64,000 bases of DNA from CBDANW01 sp965197825 (GCA_965197825.1 CBDANW010000003.1:2108001-2172000), one strand, 5' to 3'. Shown: positions 44,895 through 54,079, counted from the stretch's first letter. Notes: generated by a model not told the origin, from the letters alone. A program made the numbers and translations.

Positions 44895-46292
44895 CTAGGC
44901 CTTGTTGGGCTTCGCGTCATAGATCGGCGCGAGCTTCGCTTTCCCGACTTGCTGGCGATACTCACTTCGGAGAGCACCGATCCTCTGCCACTCGCCGCTT
45001 GCGTCGCGGCAGTACCAGTAGTCCCACCCGTTCCCCGATTTGCTGGTCACGGCAGAGAAGGCCTTGCTCGGGCTGTCGTGGCACTCGTTGTTTACCTCCA
45101 GTGCCTCGCCGGGCTCGGTGTGATTTAGAAGCGGCGCTTCGAAAAGAGCTACTGGCTTTTGCGTCGAATGCCCCGTGGGCGCGTTCGCCGAAGTCGCGTC
45201 CCCACCGAACGGGTTATTGTTCGGAACCGACCACACTGTGGTCTGTGTGCGGTCACCCTTCCATCGGGACGTACGACCTGTGCGCACGGCATACCAACAG
45301 ACCTCATGCCGCCAATGGTAATCCGCACGGCTGAAAACAAAGTGCTGCTTGCACCAAATAATTTGGGACCGGATTTCAAGCCCGGCCGTGCGCAACGCGG
45401 TAGCGACCACCCCACCGTGAAGGCTCGCGTGCCAGCAATAAGCAACATCACCGGGGAACAGCTGGAACGCCGCCGTCCAGTCGACCCGGTCATCATTGGC
45501 CACGGGACCCACTGCATGCTTCTTGCCGCCATCGACCCCGGCGCGCCATTTCGGATCGTATTGAACTCCGTACGGGGGATCCGTGGCCATGAGGCAGGGC
45601 TTCCGGTCGCCGAGAAGGGCCTGGACGTCAGCGGAGTCGGTGCTGTCGCCGCAGCGTAGGTGATGCGCGCCGAGTTGGAACTGGTCGCCGCGCACGATGG
45701 AGGTCGGCCGGGACTCGACAGTGGCATCGGGATCGGTGCGGCCTTCGGTGATCGGCCCGGGTCCCACGGCGGCGCGCCATTCCGGCGCCGTCCACTCCCG
45801 CTTTATGCTCGGGTCTTGTTCGGCATAATCGAGCAACCTCGCATTCCAGCCGCTCAGCTCGCTTGCGCGATTGTCGTCGATGATGACCCGCGTCTTTTGC
45901 GGCGGGCTAAGATTTGCCCGCTGCACGAACACCGGCCGTGTGCCGTCGACACTCACCACGATGGCGTCTCGATAGCCGGCCTGTACCGCAGCCTCCCGCA
46001 TTCCGTTGCCCGCCAGGATCACGCGCTCTTCGTCAATGACGCCCGAGCGCGCAGCCCCCACGCGATCGAGGGACGCCGCAATGAAATCAATCCCGCGGGT
46101 CATATGCGTTCTCGGGTTGTCCTCTAGCGGCGTCAGCTTCGTGAGCGGGACGACCGACACCTCGACCAGCGAGGGCGTCTCCGCATTTTTCGGATCGCGT
46201 CTGGAAGCAGCGTTGTCGGCGGGTACGGTTTTCGGCACAGCGGCACGCGGGCGCTTGGCCTTGGTGCGACGGCGTGAACTGGATTTCGTCAT
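44895..46292 (-). CDS. ParB-like / DNA methyltransferase / RAMA fusion with missing SAM motif
   Basis: 465 residues in three parts. A basic tail and ParB-like domain come first (VPLTKLTPLEDNPRTHM, then ILAGNGMREAAVQAGY). An N6/N4-type amino-methyltransferase follows, with the catalytic motif TDPPYGVQYD at about residue 240, an IIWCKQHFVFSRADYHWRHE region and HSTQKPVALFEAPLLNHTEP. A C-terminal RAMA-like domain ends it (SPSKAFSAVTSKSGNGWDYW). In this methylase class the SAM-binding F-x-G-x-G motif should come right after the NHT-x-PG block. Here EALEVNNECHDSPSK follows, so that motif is absent by an apparent in-frame deletion. It is likely inactive. Phage and island methylases have this ParB-MTase order. 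Confidence 0.8.
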   Translation of the reverse strand: MTKSSSRRRTKAKRPRAAVPKTVPADNAASRRDPKNAETPSLVEVSVVPLTKLTPLEDNPRTHMTRGIDFIAASLDRVGAARSGVIDEERVILAGNGMREAAVQAGYRDAIVVSVDGTRPVFVQRANLSPPQKTRVIIDDNRASELSGWNARLLDYAEQDPSIKREWTAPEWRAAVGPGPITEGRTDPDATVESRPTSIVRGDQFQLGAHHLRCGDSTDSADVQALLGDRKPCLMATDPPYGVQYDPKWRAGVDGGKKHAVGPVANDDRVDWTAAFQLFPGDVAYCWHASLHGGVVATALRTAGLEIRSQIIWCKQHFVFSRADYHWRHEVCWYAVRTGRTSRWKGDRTQTTVWSVPNNNPFGGDATSANAPTGHSTQKPVALFEAPLLNHTEPGEALEVNNECHDSPSKAFSAVTSKSGNGWDYWYCRDASGEWQRIGALRSEYRQQVGKAKLAPIYDAKPNKA

Positions 46293-46342
46293 GTCTCCGG
46301 TTCTCGTTGTTCATGAACAAGATAGCGCGTTCGAAACAGATG

Positions 46343-46374
46343 TTCAACGGTTATGATATAATTCAACGTTATGA
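46343..46374 (+). promoter_or_regulatory. Putative promoter with paired operator-like repeats
   Basis: TTCAACGGTTATGA (46343-46356) and TTCAACGTTATGA (46362-46374) are direct repeats about 19 bases apart, close to two helical turns. A consensus -10 TATAAT (46357-46362) lies between them. This is the divergent region between the methylase fusion and the zinc-finger gene at 46400. A good -35 was not found. Confidence 0.45.
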
Positions 46375-46399
46375 CATTTAGGGGGGACATTCATACGCC

Positions 46400-47059
46400 A
46401 TGACCGTTAAGAGAAAACGCTCGAGCCGCAAAAAGGTGCCGGCATCCGTTGCGACGAGGCGCCGAAGCCACATCCATGCACGCCGTCTGGCAAAACTCGT
46501 GGAGTTTGCCCAGACGGAATTGACGGCTGAGTCAGCCGACCGGTGGTCGAGAGAACTGCCGGAAATAAGGTTAAGCGGTATTCGTCGCGTGCATCCACGC
46601 GGGCCAACCGATGGTGAGCTCACACCCGTAGCCCTGCTTGCCCTGCAACACGAGGTCCTGGACAAGCTGGATCACCTCGTCTCGTTTCCGGATGCCCCTC
46701 TGGTGCAGATAGAGATCCGAGCACATCAAGTGATGTTGTTAAAGTACGAGGGACAGCTCGAACGAAGCATCTTGGCCAAGTGGCCCGACTCGTTCTGGAT
46801 CGCGGTGGTCGAGATCCTGGAGGACAGTGGGCACCGGCTCGCCCGGTGTCTCCGGCCAGCGTGTCAACGTCTAATCGTAAAGACGCGGCGTCAGCGGTAC
46901 TGCTCCTCGAGCTGTTCCCAGATGGTGCGGTCGCACCGCTGGTACGAAGCCCATCGGCCTGAAGCCCAGCGCCGACGGCGGGAGGCTTACGCTAAGGAGG
47001 TCAAGGCGAAGTATCCGGGGGCGAAGATCAAAACCACACGCCCGCGGGACCCGCGATGA
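46400..47059 (+). CDS. CGNR-like zinc-finger protein
   Basis: 219 residues. The C-terminal zinc finger has CLRPACQRLIVKTRRQRYCS then SSCSQ, as in CGNR-type transcription factors. The region before it (VSFPDAPLVQIEIRAHQ and so on) may bind a ligand. It could bind the paired repeats upstream and control the divergent methylase gene; that is inference. Both ends are very basic. It looks complete. Confidence 0.65.
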   Translation: MTVKRKRSSRKKVPASVATRRRSHIHARRLAKLVEFAQTELTAESADRWSRELPEIRLSGIRRVHPRGPTDGELTPVALLALQHEVLDKLDHLVSFPDAPLVQIEIRAHQVMLLKYEGQLERSILAKWPDSFWIAVVEILEDSGHRLARCLRPACQRLIVKTRRQRYCSSSCSQMVRSHRWYEAHRPEAQRRRREAYAKEVKAKYPGAKIKTTRPRDPR

Positions 47060-47173
47060 TGGGGTTCATTCGTCGGAACGAGGTCGGCTCCGTTACCCTT
47101 CATCATCAATAATGCGGGGATGTCCCGACCGCTGTTGAATTTGGTCGGGTAGCGGCGGCACCTGTGAATACTC

Positions 47174-48061
47174 TTAGGCAGCAAACTCATCGCTGTCAAG
47201 AGATTTCTGTTTGCTTCTAAGCGCGTGAACGAGAGCGCCCATATGGCGATAGCCTTTGATACGCCGGAACTTTTTCTGCGCGGTGACGACGCCAAGAGCG
47301 GTCCATCGGCGAACCATGGAAGGACTCTACCAACGCTTGACGTTTCTCGATACTCTGCGAATGGTTCCGTTGAGATTCTCAATGGCGTTCGTCGTGGCAA
47401 GAGACTGGCGAAGTAAGGCGGGCAGCGCGAGCTTCACGACCGTGAGTGTCTCTTCCATCCCTTCACGAAGGCTTCCGGCAGCTTCGTCGTAGCCGTTTCG
47501 CTCGAGCCACGACACCAATGCCTGAAGTCGCTTGCGCGCCTTGTCGGCACTCTTGCACTTGTAGGTTTCCTTCATCGTCTGGAGCACGTAGGCGTGACGA
47601 GACTTGGGAAGGTACGAGCGAAGATTCCGGAGTTTATGGATCTGGCACCTTTGGATGACCGCGAGGTCCCCCCAAAACGTCGACGAGTGCCTTGCGGATG
47701 CCTTTGCCTCCGTCCACTACGCAGAGAATCGACTCATCGACGCGCAAGCCTCGCTCGATAAGGTCCTGCAACATCGCGGTGCACACCCGAGAGTTCTCCG
47801 TCGAGCCCAGCCATATACCCAGGGGCACCTTCGTTCCATCTATTGTGATACCGAGAGTTACGACGACGGTCTGTCCGGCCACCTCAAGGCCATCCAGCAT
47901 CAGTGCCGCAAGCTCGAACTCCTCTAGCCGCCGAGACAGGTTCTGCACCTACTGCTCAGAGAGGACGCCGAGGAGATCGCGGGGCTCAAGGGCAAGCACG
48001 AGAAGGAGCGAACTCATAACCACTGGGGGAGCACGAACGGAGAGCTGAGCTTCGGTAGCAC
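47174..48061 (-). pseudogene. Mutator-type transposase with several frameshifts
   Basis: Pieces in different frames read in order: EQ-stop-VQNLSRRLEEFELAALMLDG, LEVAGQTVVVTLGITIDGTK, IERGLRVDESILCVVDGGKG, then RLQALVSWLERNGYDEAAGS, TTNAIENLNGTIRRVSRNVK and a final FRRIKGYRHMGALVHALRS. It has at least three disabling changes. It is a different lineage from the other Mutator elements here. Confidence 0.8.
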
Positions 48062-48103
48062 GCCGATCCAACCCTGGACGTTCTTGGTCGTCGCGGTAGA
48101 AGT

Positions 48104-48300
48104 ATTTGAATGCTAGTGTTAGTTGGTCCGGGTGTGTCGGCGAACGCTATCGCCACTAATAAGGATGTCGGCGTGCACATGAAGATGCCCCTGAACGTCA
48201 GGAACCGCGTGGTCAGCCCAACCGGCATCGCCGAAAGAACGGCGTCTCTCGAAATCAGGCTCAAACTCCAGCTCGCAAGCGGGTTACGCGGCGGCCGCAT
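48104..48300. repeat. Interior of the long family-B mini-element, ends missing
   Basis: It shares GTCGGCGAACGC, GAACGTCAGG and TCTCGAAATCAGGCTCAAAC blocks with 23718-23949 and 53414-53657, but lacks the GGTGCTTCCGCC tips. Confidence 0.7.
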
Positions 48301-48317
48301 GGGCGAGCGCGTGATCT

Positions 48318-48412
48318 TAATTCCCTGTTCTTCCAGAGCGATTCCCTGTTCGCCTATTTCAAATTCCCTGTTCGGTCATCTCAAATTCCCTGTTATTTCG
48401 GAACAGGGAATT
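48318..48412. repeat. Cluster of ATTCCCTGTT repeats ending in a hairpin
   Basis: Four direct copies of ATTCCCTGTT occur within 75 bases. The last is followed after a 7-base loop by an inverted copy (AACAGGGAATT), forming an 11-bp stem. Single copies occur at 49891 and about 30190. It lies directly before IS256 copy 4. Confidence 0.7.
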
Positions 48413-48433
48413 GCCATCTAACCATTTGAGATA

Positions 48434-49833
48434 GGTGATGTCTTAAGATTCCTGTCAAAGAAAAACGATGTATGGTTCCCCAAGCTCAAACCCGTCCCCG
48501 TCATGGGGACAGAAAAGGAGAACCATACATCATGGGAAAGGTACTACCGAGTCAGCGATTGCTCAAGCAGTTCGAGGAACAACTGGTATTTGGGGAGATG
48601 AATCTCTCGGAGATCGTCCGGTCGGGAGCTCAGATGATGCTTCAATATGCGTTGGAGCGCGAGGTGACGGAGGCGTTGGGTCGAAACTACTATGAGAACG
48701 CTCCGGCAACGACGAAGGAGAAGGGACGACGCAACGGGTATGAGTCGCATCGGGTCCTCACGGGCGAGGGAGCGGTAACGGTGCAAGTGCCGCGGGTACG
48801 AGAAACAGAGAAGGTGTTTCAGTCAAAGATTCTCGACGCCTACGTGAGCCGGACCGAGAAACTCGATGAACTGATCGCGCGGATGTACGTCCACGGGATG
48901 TCGACGCGTGACATTGAGGCGACGTTCGCGGACGTGCTGAGCGGCACGGGTGTCTCGAAGTCGGTGGTGAGCCGGGTCACACGGTGTCTGTCGGAGGATT
49001 TCGAGGCGTTTCGAAAACGGGATCTCTCGAACGAGAAGCTGTTGTATCTCGAGCTCGACGGCACGTACCTGCGCTACCACCAAGGAGCGGAGAGGAAAGA
49101 GCCCATCCTCGTTGCGACCGGCTATCGCGCTGATGGGACGCGAGTTCTTCTTCATATCGGTGTCGGCAACCGAGAATCCTACGAGAACTGGAAGGGGTTT
49201 TTGCAGGAGATGGTGGCCCGAGGAATGAGGGAGCCGTTGCTCATCGTGACGGACGGGAATCCTGGAGTGCTCAAAGCGATCGCAGAGGTCTTCCCTCGAA
49301 GCCTCAAGCAACGTTGCCAGAAGCACCGCCTCGAGAACATCCTGGGCAAGGCTCCGAAGGAAGTGCGCGACAAACTCAAGGCGGCCATCCTTGAGTCGTT
49401 CCATGCGAACAGCTACGAGCAAGGGCTGAAGAAGGGTCGGGAGGTGATCGCTCGGTACCGTCAACGATTCCCGAGCGCGATGAAGTGCATGGAAGAGACC
49501 TTCGAAGCGTGTCTTCAGGCGCTACTCCTTCCTGCGGCGCATCACAAAAGGCTTCGCACGTCGAATCTACTTGAGCGCACGTTCGGAGAGCACAAACGTC
49601 GCACAAAGGTCATTCCTCACTTCTTCACCGAGGAGGCCGCGATGAAACTCTCGTTCGCTGTGCTCTTGGCCGTCGCAAACAAATGGCGCGGCGTGAGGAT
49701 GGATGTCTTCGCCGCTAGGAAAGTCGAGGAGCTTCGCAACGAGCTTCTCCCGCAAGGCACGTCGGAGGAATCAGCAGCTTAACCGAGCGCGGGGAACCGT
49801 ACGGAGATTTGACAGGAAAATTAAGACTTGACC
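48434..49833 (+). mobile_element. IS256-family element, copy 4 (1400 bp)
   Basis: Standard ends. An exact 8-bp target duplication TTGAGATA lies at 48426-48433 and 49834-49841, so the flanking 48.1-48.4 kb and 49.85-49.96 kb stretches were contiguous before insertion. Confidence 0.95.
48532..49782 (+). CDS. IS256-family transposase, copy 4
   Basis: 416 residues, complete. It is the most diverged of the five, with KLKAAI for ELKAAI, ETFEAC for ETLEAC and ALLLPAA for ALRLPAA, but the DDE residues are kept. Confidence 0.95.
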   Translation: MGKVLPSQRLLKQFEEQLVFGEMNLSEIVRSGAQMMLQYALEREVTEALGRNYYENAPATTKEKGRRNGYESHRVLTGEGAVTVQVPRVRETEKVFQSKILDAYVSRTEKLDELIARMYVHGMSTRDIEATFADVLSGTGVSKSVVSRVTRCLSEDFEAFRKRDLSNEKLLYLELDGTYLRYHQGAERKEPILVATGYRADGTRVLLHIGVGNRESYENWKGFLQEMVARGMREPLLIVTDGNPGVLKAIAEVFPRSLKQRCQKHRLENILGKAPKEVRDKLKAAILESFHANSYEQGLKKGREVIARYRQRFPSAMKCMEETFEACLQALLLPAAHHKRLRTSNLLERTFGEHKRRTKVIPHFFTEEAAMKLSFAVLLAVANKWRGVRMDVFAARKVEELRNELLPQGTSEESAA

Positions 49834-49841
49834 TTGAGATA

Positions 49842-50262
49842 CAGATGGTTACCACGTCAAAAACGCTCCGATCAGCCTCAATAATGGCCCAAATTCCCTG
49901 TTTTTCCCTGTTCTTGATGGTTTCCAGCCGAGACCGGATAGCTCCAACCTGCACCATCCGCCACCCCGTCCTGTGCCAAAACTCGGCCCTTTTGAAATAG
50001 ACCACAAATTAGCAGCTTAGACGCCCTTGGAATCCGCGCAGAATCGAGGGTATTTCGCGCCGCAGGGCTGGCTTCCGACCCCTGGGCTGCGGGTGGCGAG
50101 CGACAGGCCCACCGGGGGTGCGCACGGCTGGCTCAAATCGGCTGCGGGGCAAGCTACGGGCAGATGAGAGCGCGAACAAACGACGAAATCATGCAACCAT
50201 GGTGCCGGCAGACCGGAGACTAATCAAGTTCGGTGCGCGCGGATGAATGAATAGAAGGCACA
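49842..50262. repeat. Phage-type repeat block, family-A end and family-C end; no gene
   Basis: 49886-49965 holds the AATTCCCTGTT / GAGACCGGATAGCTCC block shared with 30.2, 59.2 and 59.8 kb. A family-A end lies at 49966-50030, then the 60-base spacer seen at 13.6 and 17.1 kb, and a family-C end at 50160-50262. Confidence 0.65.
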
Positions 50263-50320
50263 GCGGAATTCGAATTGACCAAACCTCGAAATCATCCAGC
50301 ACTCTATTTGCGCCAACTTC

Positions 50321-50486
50321 GGTGCTTCCGCCATCAAGTGTTGGTGAGATGACGCTAAGGCTATATGGTGCATTAAATTACAGCCCAAATAGCGCTCGTG
50401 ACCTTCGCTGCACGCTAAATGGAGCGTAAGCGCCTCTTTTGCAAAGGGATGCGCACACATCACCAACAGTAAATGGCGCAAGCACC
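50321..50486. mobile_element. Family-B mini-element, 166 bp, copy 3
   Basis: Begins GGTGCTTCCGCCATCAAGTG and ends CAAGCACC. It directly truncates the signal-peptide gene at 50487-50579. Confidence 0.8.
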
Positions 50487-50579
50487 GCCGGTGATTTCGC
50501 CGTCGTCGGCGAAGGAAGGCGTGGCGGCAAGCAGGGCTACGAGAACAAGGGAAGTGCGCAAGTTTTTCAATTGGGACAT
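50487..50579 (-). pseudogene. Secreted-protein gene start, cut by a family-B mini-element
   Basis: AGAGGAG lies before an ATG giving a textbook signal peptide: MSQLKNLRTSLVLVALLAAT, PSFADDGEIT, with cleavage expected after SFA. Only 31 codons remain before the mini-element. It lies 30 bases downstream of the PPK2 gene in the same direction, so it was probably part of that operon. Confidence 0.6.
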
Positions 50580-50608
50580 CCGGTCTCCTCTAAGATGGTC
50601 TCTTCTTC

Positions 50609-51451
50609 CTAGTACACTTCGGGAACAAAAGTCTGTTCGGTGATCGGCGGCCGAACGTAACCGACGTTCTCCTGGCGATCCGGCAATTTGATCTTGGGGT
50701 CCTTGAGCTCATTGTAGGGAATCTGATCTAGCAAGTGAGCGATTACATTGAGTCGGGCCCGCTTCTTGTCGTCCGCACGCACGACGAACCAGGGCGCTTG
50801 CTTGATGTCGGTGTATTTGAACATCTCGTCCTTGGCCATCGAGTACTCGACCCATTTCCCGCGCGATTTCAAGTCCATCTCGCTGATCTTCCAGCGGCGC
50901 ATGGGGTCCTTGATGCGCTGTTTGAACCGACGCTCCTGTTCTTCATCGCTCACCGAGAACCAGTACTTGATGACCTGAACGCCGGAACGAACCAGCATGC
51001 GCTCGAACTCCGGTGCGGAACGGAGGAACTCTTGATACTCCTCCTCGGTACAGAACCCCATCACCCGCTCGACGCCCGCCCGGTTGTACCAGCTTCGATC
51101 GAAGAGAACCATCTCTCCCGCGGTCGGGAGGTGAGCGACGTAGCGTTGGAAGTACCATTGCGTTTTCTCTCGCTCGGTGGGCGTCCCGAGCGCCACCACC
51201 CGGCAGATGCGCGGATTGAGACTTTGCGTAATGCGTCGGATGGAGCCACCCTTGCCCGCCGCATCTCGGCCCTCGAAGATCACGACGACCTTGAGGCCCT
51301 TGTCCTTGATCCACTTCTGAAGCTTGACCAGCTCTACTTGGAAACCGGCGAGGACCTTCTCATAGATTTTGTTCTTGATCTTCTTGCGATTCGGTTGGCT
51401 GATGTCCGGGTTGTCGAGACTTACCTTGTTTTCTACTCTGTTCTTTGCCAT
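50609..51451 (-). CDS. ppk2: Polyphosphate kinase 2 (PPK2 family)
   Basis: About 280 residues with the PPK2 motifs: Walker A EGRDAAGKGGSIRRI, the YVAHLPTAGEMVLFDRSWYN Walker-B/lid block, RAGVERVMGFC, and the lid DPMRRWKISEMDLKSRGKW. PPK2 transfers phosphate between polyphosphate and nucleoside di- or monophosphates. The internal ATG (MAKNRVENK) is preferred to a GTG three codons earlier. It is full length and lies in a gene string with the DUF1566 and lipoprotein genes. Confidence 0.95.
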   Translation of the reverse strand: MAKNRVENKVSLDNPDISQPNRKKIKNKIYEKVLAGFQVELVKLQKWIKDKGLKVVVIFEGRDAAGKGGSIRRITQSLNPRICRVVALGTPTEREKTQWYFQRYVAHLPTAGEMVLFDRSWYNRAGVERVMGFCTEEEYQEFLRSAPEFERMLVRSGVQVIKYWFSVSDEEQERRFKQRIKDPMRRWKISEMDLKSRGKWVEYSMAKDEMFKYTDIKQAPWFVVRADDKKRARLNVIAHLLDQIPYNELKDPKIKLPDRQENVGYVRPPITEQTFVPEVY

Positions 51452-51460
51452 GGCGATCAC

Positions 51461-52097
51461 TTAGTTGGAGTTGTTGTTTCCGCGTACGCACCACACCGAG
51501 CCCTTCATGGTGCTGGCGGTGGAGAACGGAAAGCCGTTGCAACCGTCATATGTACCGCACTGCATCACGATCTCCCTGACGCTCGATTCGTGGGGGGTCA
51601 GGAATCGGCTGCTCGACCAAAACCCACCGCCACCCCGAAAGTTTTGTCCCTTGTCGGACTTGAACGGGTGGCCGGCTGGTAGCCGAGGTTCTCGACCGGT
51701 CCGCCCACCAACCTCCAAAAGGCTGGTGAACTCCTCCGCGGTAGGAAGACGCCATCCCATACGCTTTCCAGATTGGGCTTGCCAGCAATACTGCAACGCA
51801 CCCTGCCAATTAAGACCATCGTGACTCCCACCGATGTAGCGCTGCCATACCAACCCGGTCTCTCGGTCGAGTACTCCACTACCGTTGAAGACCAGTTCGA
51901 AACGCTTGGTCCCGGGGAGCCGTTGATTCCACGAGTAGAGCGGGAAGACCTTGGTGTCGTTCGGATTGGGCTCCACCGCGGTAAGATCTTCTTGACCGAT
52001 TTGGCTCGTGGCTGCTGCGTTTCCGCGCGTGCGCCCAGGTGGGTCGCCATCACGACCAATAGTCCCACGAATACACTTGCCCCACTTTGGTTTTCAT
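51461..52097 (-). pseudogene. DUF1566 (Lcl C-terminal) secreted protein with frame breaks
   Basis: The main frame encodes the DUF1566 domain: GVLDRETGLVWQRYI, WQGALQYCWQ, WRLPTAEEFTSLLEV and FWSSSRF. The likely start is an ATG at 52095-52097 after GAGGAGG, but that frame stops after 15 codons. A good signal peptide (SVFVGLLVVMATHLGARAET) is in the next frame and the domain in the third. Two indels therefore seem to separate start, signal and domain. Either it is a pseudogene or the sequence has errors here. Confidence 0.65.
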
Positions 52098-52108
52098 CGT
52101 TAACCTCC

Positions 52109-52525
52109 TCAGTGGGCGTGACCTCTCTCAGCGGGATGCTCATGCGTGATGTTCCATTTCACATCCTTGGCCGTAAAGCCATCCACCATTCCGTTGCCAT
52201 TGTGCCAACCGAGACCGCATCCGGGGCAGACCTCTTTCTTGGCCTCGACGTTCGGGTAGCAGGCACATTGTCCTTCATGGAGAGCGCACCAATTGCAGCT
52301 CGGAAAGGTGCAACAGCTGTATTTGCCGGCGTTGGCCAGCTCGGACTTGGTGTCGTCGAGCACCGCATTGATTTTCTCCATTTGCTCAGCAGGTGATAGC
52401 TTGACGGGTTCCTCTTTCATGGGAGGCTCCGCCGGCTCAGCTTGCTGCGCCTGCTGCGCGGGTTGGCACGAAACGAGTCCGAACAGAAGGGCAATTGCCC
52501 CCAACACATGGAATGTCTTCATCAC
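52109..52525 (-). CDS. Cys-rich lipoprotein, unknown function
   Basis: 138 residues with a lipoprotein signal peptide and lipobox (LLFGLVSCQ). An Ala/Gln/Pro/Glu linker follows, then a C-terminal domain with CCTFPSCNWCALHEGQCACY, CPGCGLGWHNGNG and a His-rich end (HEHPAERGHAH). The Cys/His content suggests metal binding in the periplasm; this is inference. It precedes the DUF1566 gene in the same direction and looks intact. Confidence 0.75.
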   Translation of the reverse strand: MMKTFHVLGAIALLFGLVSCQPAQQAQQAEPAEPPMKEEPVKLSPAEQMEKINAVLDDTKSELANAGKYSCCTFPSCNWCALHEGQCACYPNVEAKKEVCPGCGLGWHNGNGMVDGFTAKDVKWNITHEHPAERGHAH

Positions 52526-52547
52526 TGGCCCTGCTCCTTTCTTGGTA

Positions 52548-52790
52548 TCACTTCGGGAAATTCATTCGAGCTAGCATGTCCTGGAATCTCGGATCGCCGC
52601 GGATCGGATCGTACTGCGGTTCTACCTGAAGGTACACCAGGCCTCGCGTTCGTTCTTTGTAGCCTTGTTCTAGGAACTCGAACGCCCGTTCTTTATCTCC
52701 CAGGCGACAGTAGATCATCGCGATGCTCGTCGGTTGCGCACCACCGCGCGGGGCGGCTTTCAATGAATCGGCCCACGCTCTCAGCGCCCC
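52548..52790 (-). pseudogene. TPR-repeat protein, C-terminal fragment
   Basis: About 80 residues: IAMIYCRLGDKERAFEFLEQ is a TPR unit, then GYKERTRGLVYLQVEPQYDP and the typical tail DPRFQDMLARMNFP. Such tails end TPR-containing kinases and regulators of Acidobacteriota. The gene is cut at 52791 by a family-A tip. Confidence 0.75.
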
Positions 52791-53092
52791 CGTCCTGTGC
52801 CAAAACTTGGCCCAGCCGGCATCGACGAAAGAACTGCGTCTATCGAAATCAGGCAAAACTCTAGCACGCGAACAGGTTACGCAGCGGCCGCCAACACTTG
52901 ACTGCGGAAGCACCCATCGGGGGATCGGTTGCGTGTCCTTCATCATTATTATAGTCGGCACCCTGAGCATCAGCGGGGGAACCGTCTGGCGCAGCGGGCT
53001 TCTGGTCAGGCTCCATCGTTGTCCTCCGCCGTGATTCGGCCACGGCCGCTCCGCGATAGGCGGGGTGGACACGGACTCTATGCCGTCCTGTG
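52791..53092. repeat. Composite repeat: family-A tip, family-B end and small-gene start
   Basis: Second copy of the block at 6064-6461 and 57442-57812, without the terminase tail. It holds the first codons of the same small gene (EPDQKPAAPDGSPADAQGAD). Confidence 0.65.
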
Positions 53093-53403
53093 CCAAAACT
53101 CGGCCCTCTTGAAATAGCCGATAAATCAGCAGCTTAGCGTCTGTGTTTTGCGACGGTGCCAAGGGCTGTGGGCTTTACAATCGTCTGGCCCGAGGGTGTT
53201 ATCTTCGGATCCATCATGACGTACCATGTGCAAATCCTACTGTTGGTCAGGCAGCCGTTGTTCGATCGGGCAGCCCTGCTGCTCACACAGACCTCATGGG
53301 TGCTTCCGCCATTAAGTGTTGGTAAAATGGCGCTAAGACTTTACGGTGCATTAAATTACAGCCATGGTCTTTCAAAAGGGCCAAGTTTTGGCACAGGACG
53401 GGG
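53093..53403. mobile_element. Family-A palindromic mini-element (copy 2)
   Basis: Inverted relative to 538-860, with A ends on both sides and an internal family-B end. It directly joins a composite repeat on the left. Confidence 0.75.
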
Positions 53404-53413
53404 GACGAGATCG

Positions 53414-53657
53414 GGTGCTTCCGCCATCAAGTGTTGCTACGCCGTGTTTGAATGCTAGTGTCAGCTGGCCTGCCTGTATCGGCGAACGCCATTAATAAGG
53501 ATGACGGCGTGCACACGAAGGTGTCCCTGAACGTCAGGCACCGTGTGGTCAGCCCAGCCCGCATCGCCGAAAGAACTGCGTCTCTCGAAATCAGGCTCAA
53601 ACTCTAGCACACGAGCGGGTTACGCGGCAGCCACCAACACTTGATGACGGAAGCACC
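53414..53657. mobile_element. Family-B long mini-element (B-prime), 244 bp, copy 2
   Basis: Ends GGTGCTTCCGCCATCAAGTG and the near-perfect inverse. Same interior as 23718-23949. Confidence 0.75.
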
Positions 53658-53713
53658 ACCTACATCATGAACGCGTCGTTCTTGTGCTCTTCTTCGGCAA
53701 CTCCGTCTCTTTC

Positions 53714-54073
53714 TCATGCAGTCATTTCTATGAGAGTAGCGGTTTTCGAGCCGCGTGTAAGAGCAACGTAGAGGTCGTAGTAGCCGCCCCAGTTCCTCTG
53801 CCAGTCCGGTCCGCGCAGGACTACCGCATGATCGTATTCGAGCTCCTTGACGAGCAACGTGCTGCCTATAGCACGGTAAACATGGCTGCGGTTGTGAAAC
53901 CGTCTTCGGGCGATCTCCTCAGCGTACAGGCTGTCCATCATCATTATTAATCCGGGACTGGACTCTAGGGCCCGGACCGCCCTCGAGCACATGCTGGAGA
54001 GCGTGGTCAGCGCGCGAGGGAAGGTGCTGAGGACGAACTTCTCGGCGACCAGCCGAGTAACGCGAGCGACCAA
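53714..54073 (-). pseudogene. UvrD/RecB-type helicase, C-terminal fragment
   Basis: About 119 codons with the superfamily-1 motif V/VI region: STLLVKELEYDHAVVLRG, then YDLYVALTRGSKTATLIEM before the stop. The rest of the helicase is replaced by an rve IS at 54080. Helicases with this end are common beside OLD/RecB-type defence nucleases. Non-functional. Confidence 0.65.
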
Positions 54074-54079
54074 GCTGAC

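Noticed and set aside
48318..48412. Possible CRISPR array
   Set aside because: The repeats are about 10 bases with irregular spacing and one inverted copy. No cas genes are present.
50735..51682. 315-codon plus-strand frame opposite PPK2
   Set aside because: Antisense shadow; PPK2 motifs are unambiguous on the minus strand.
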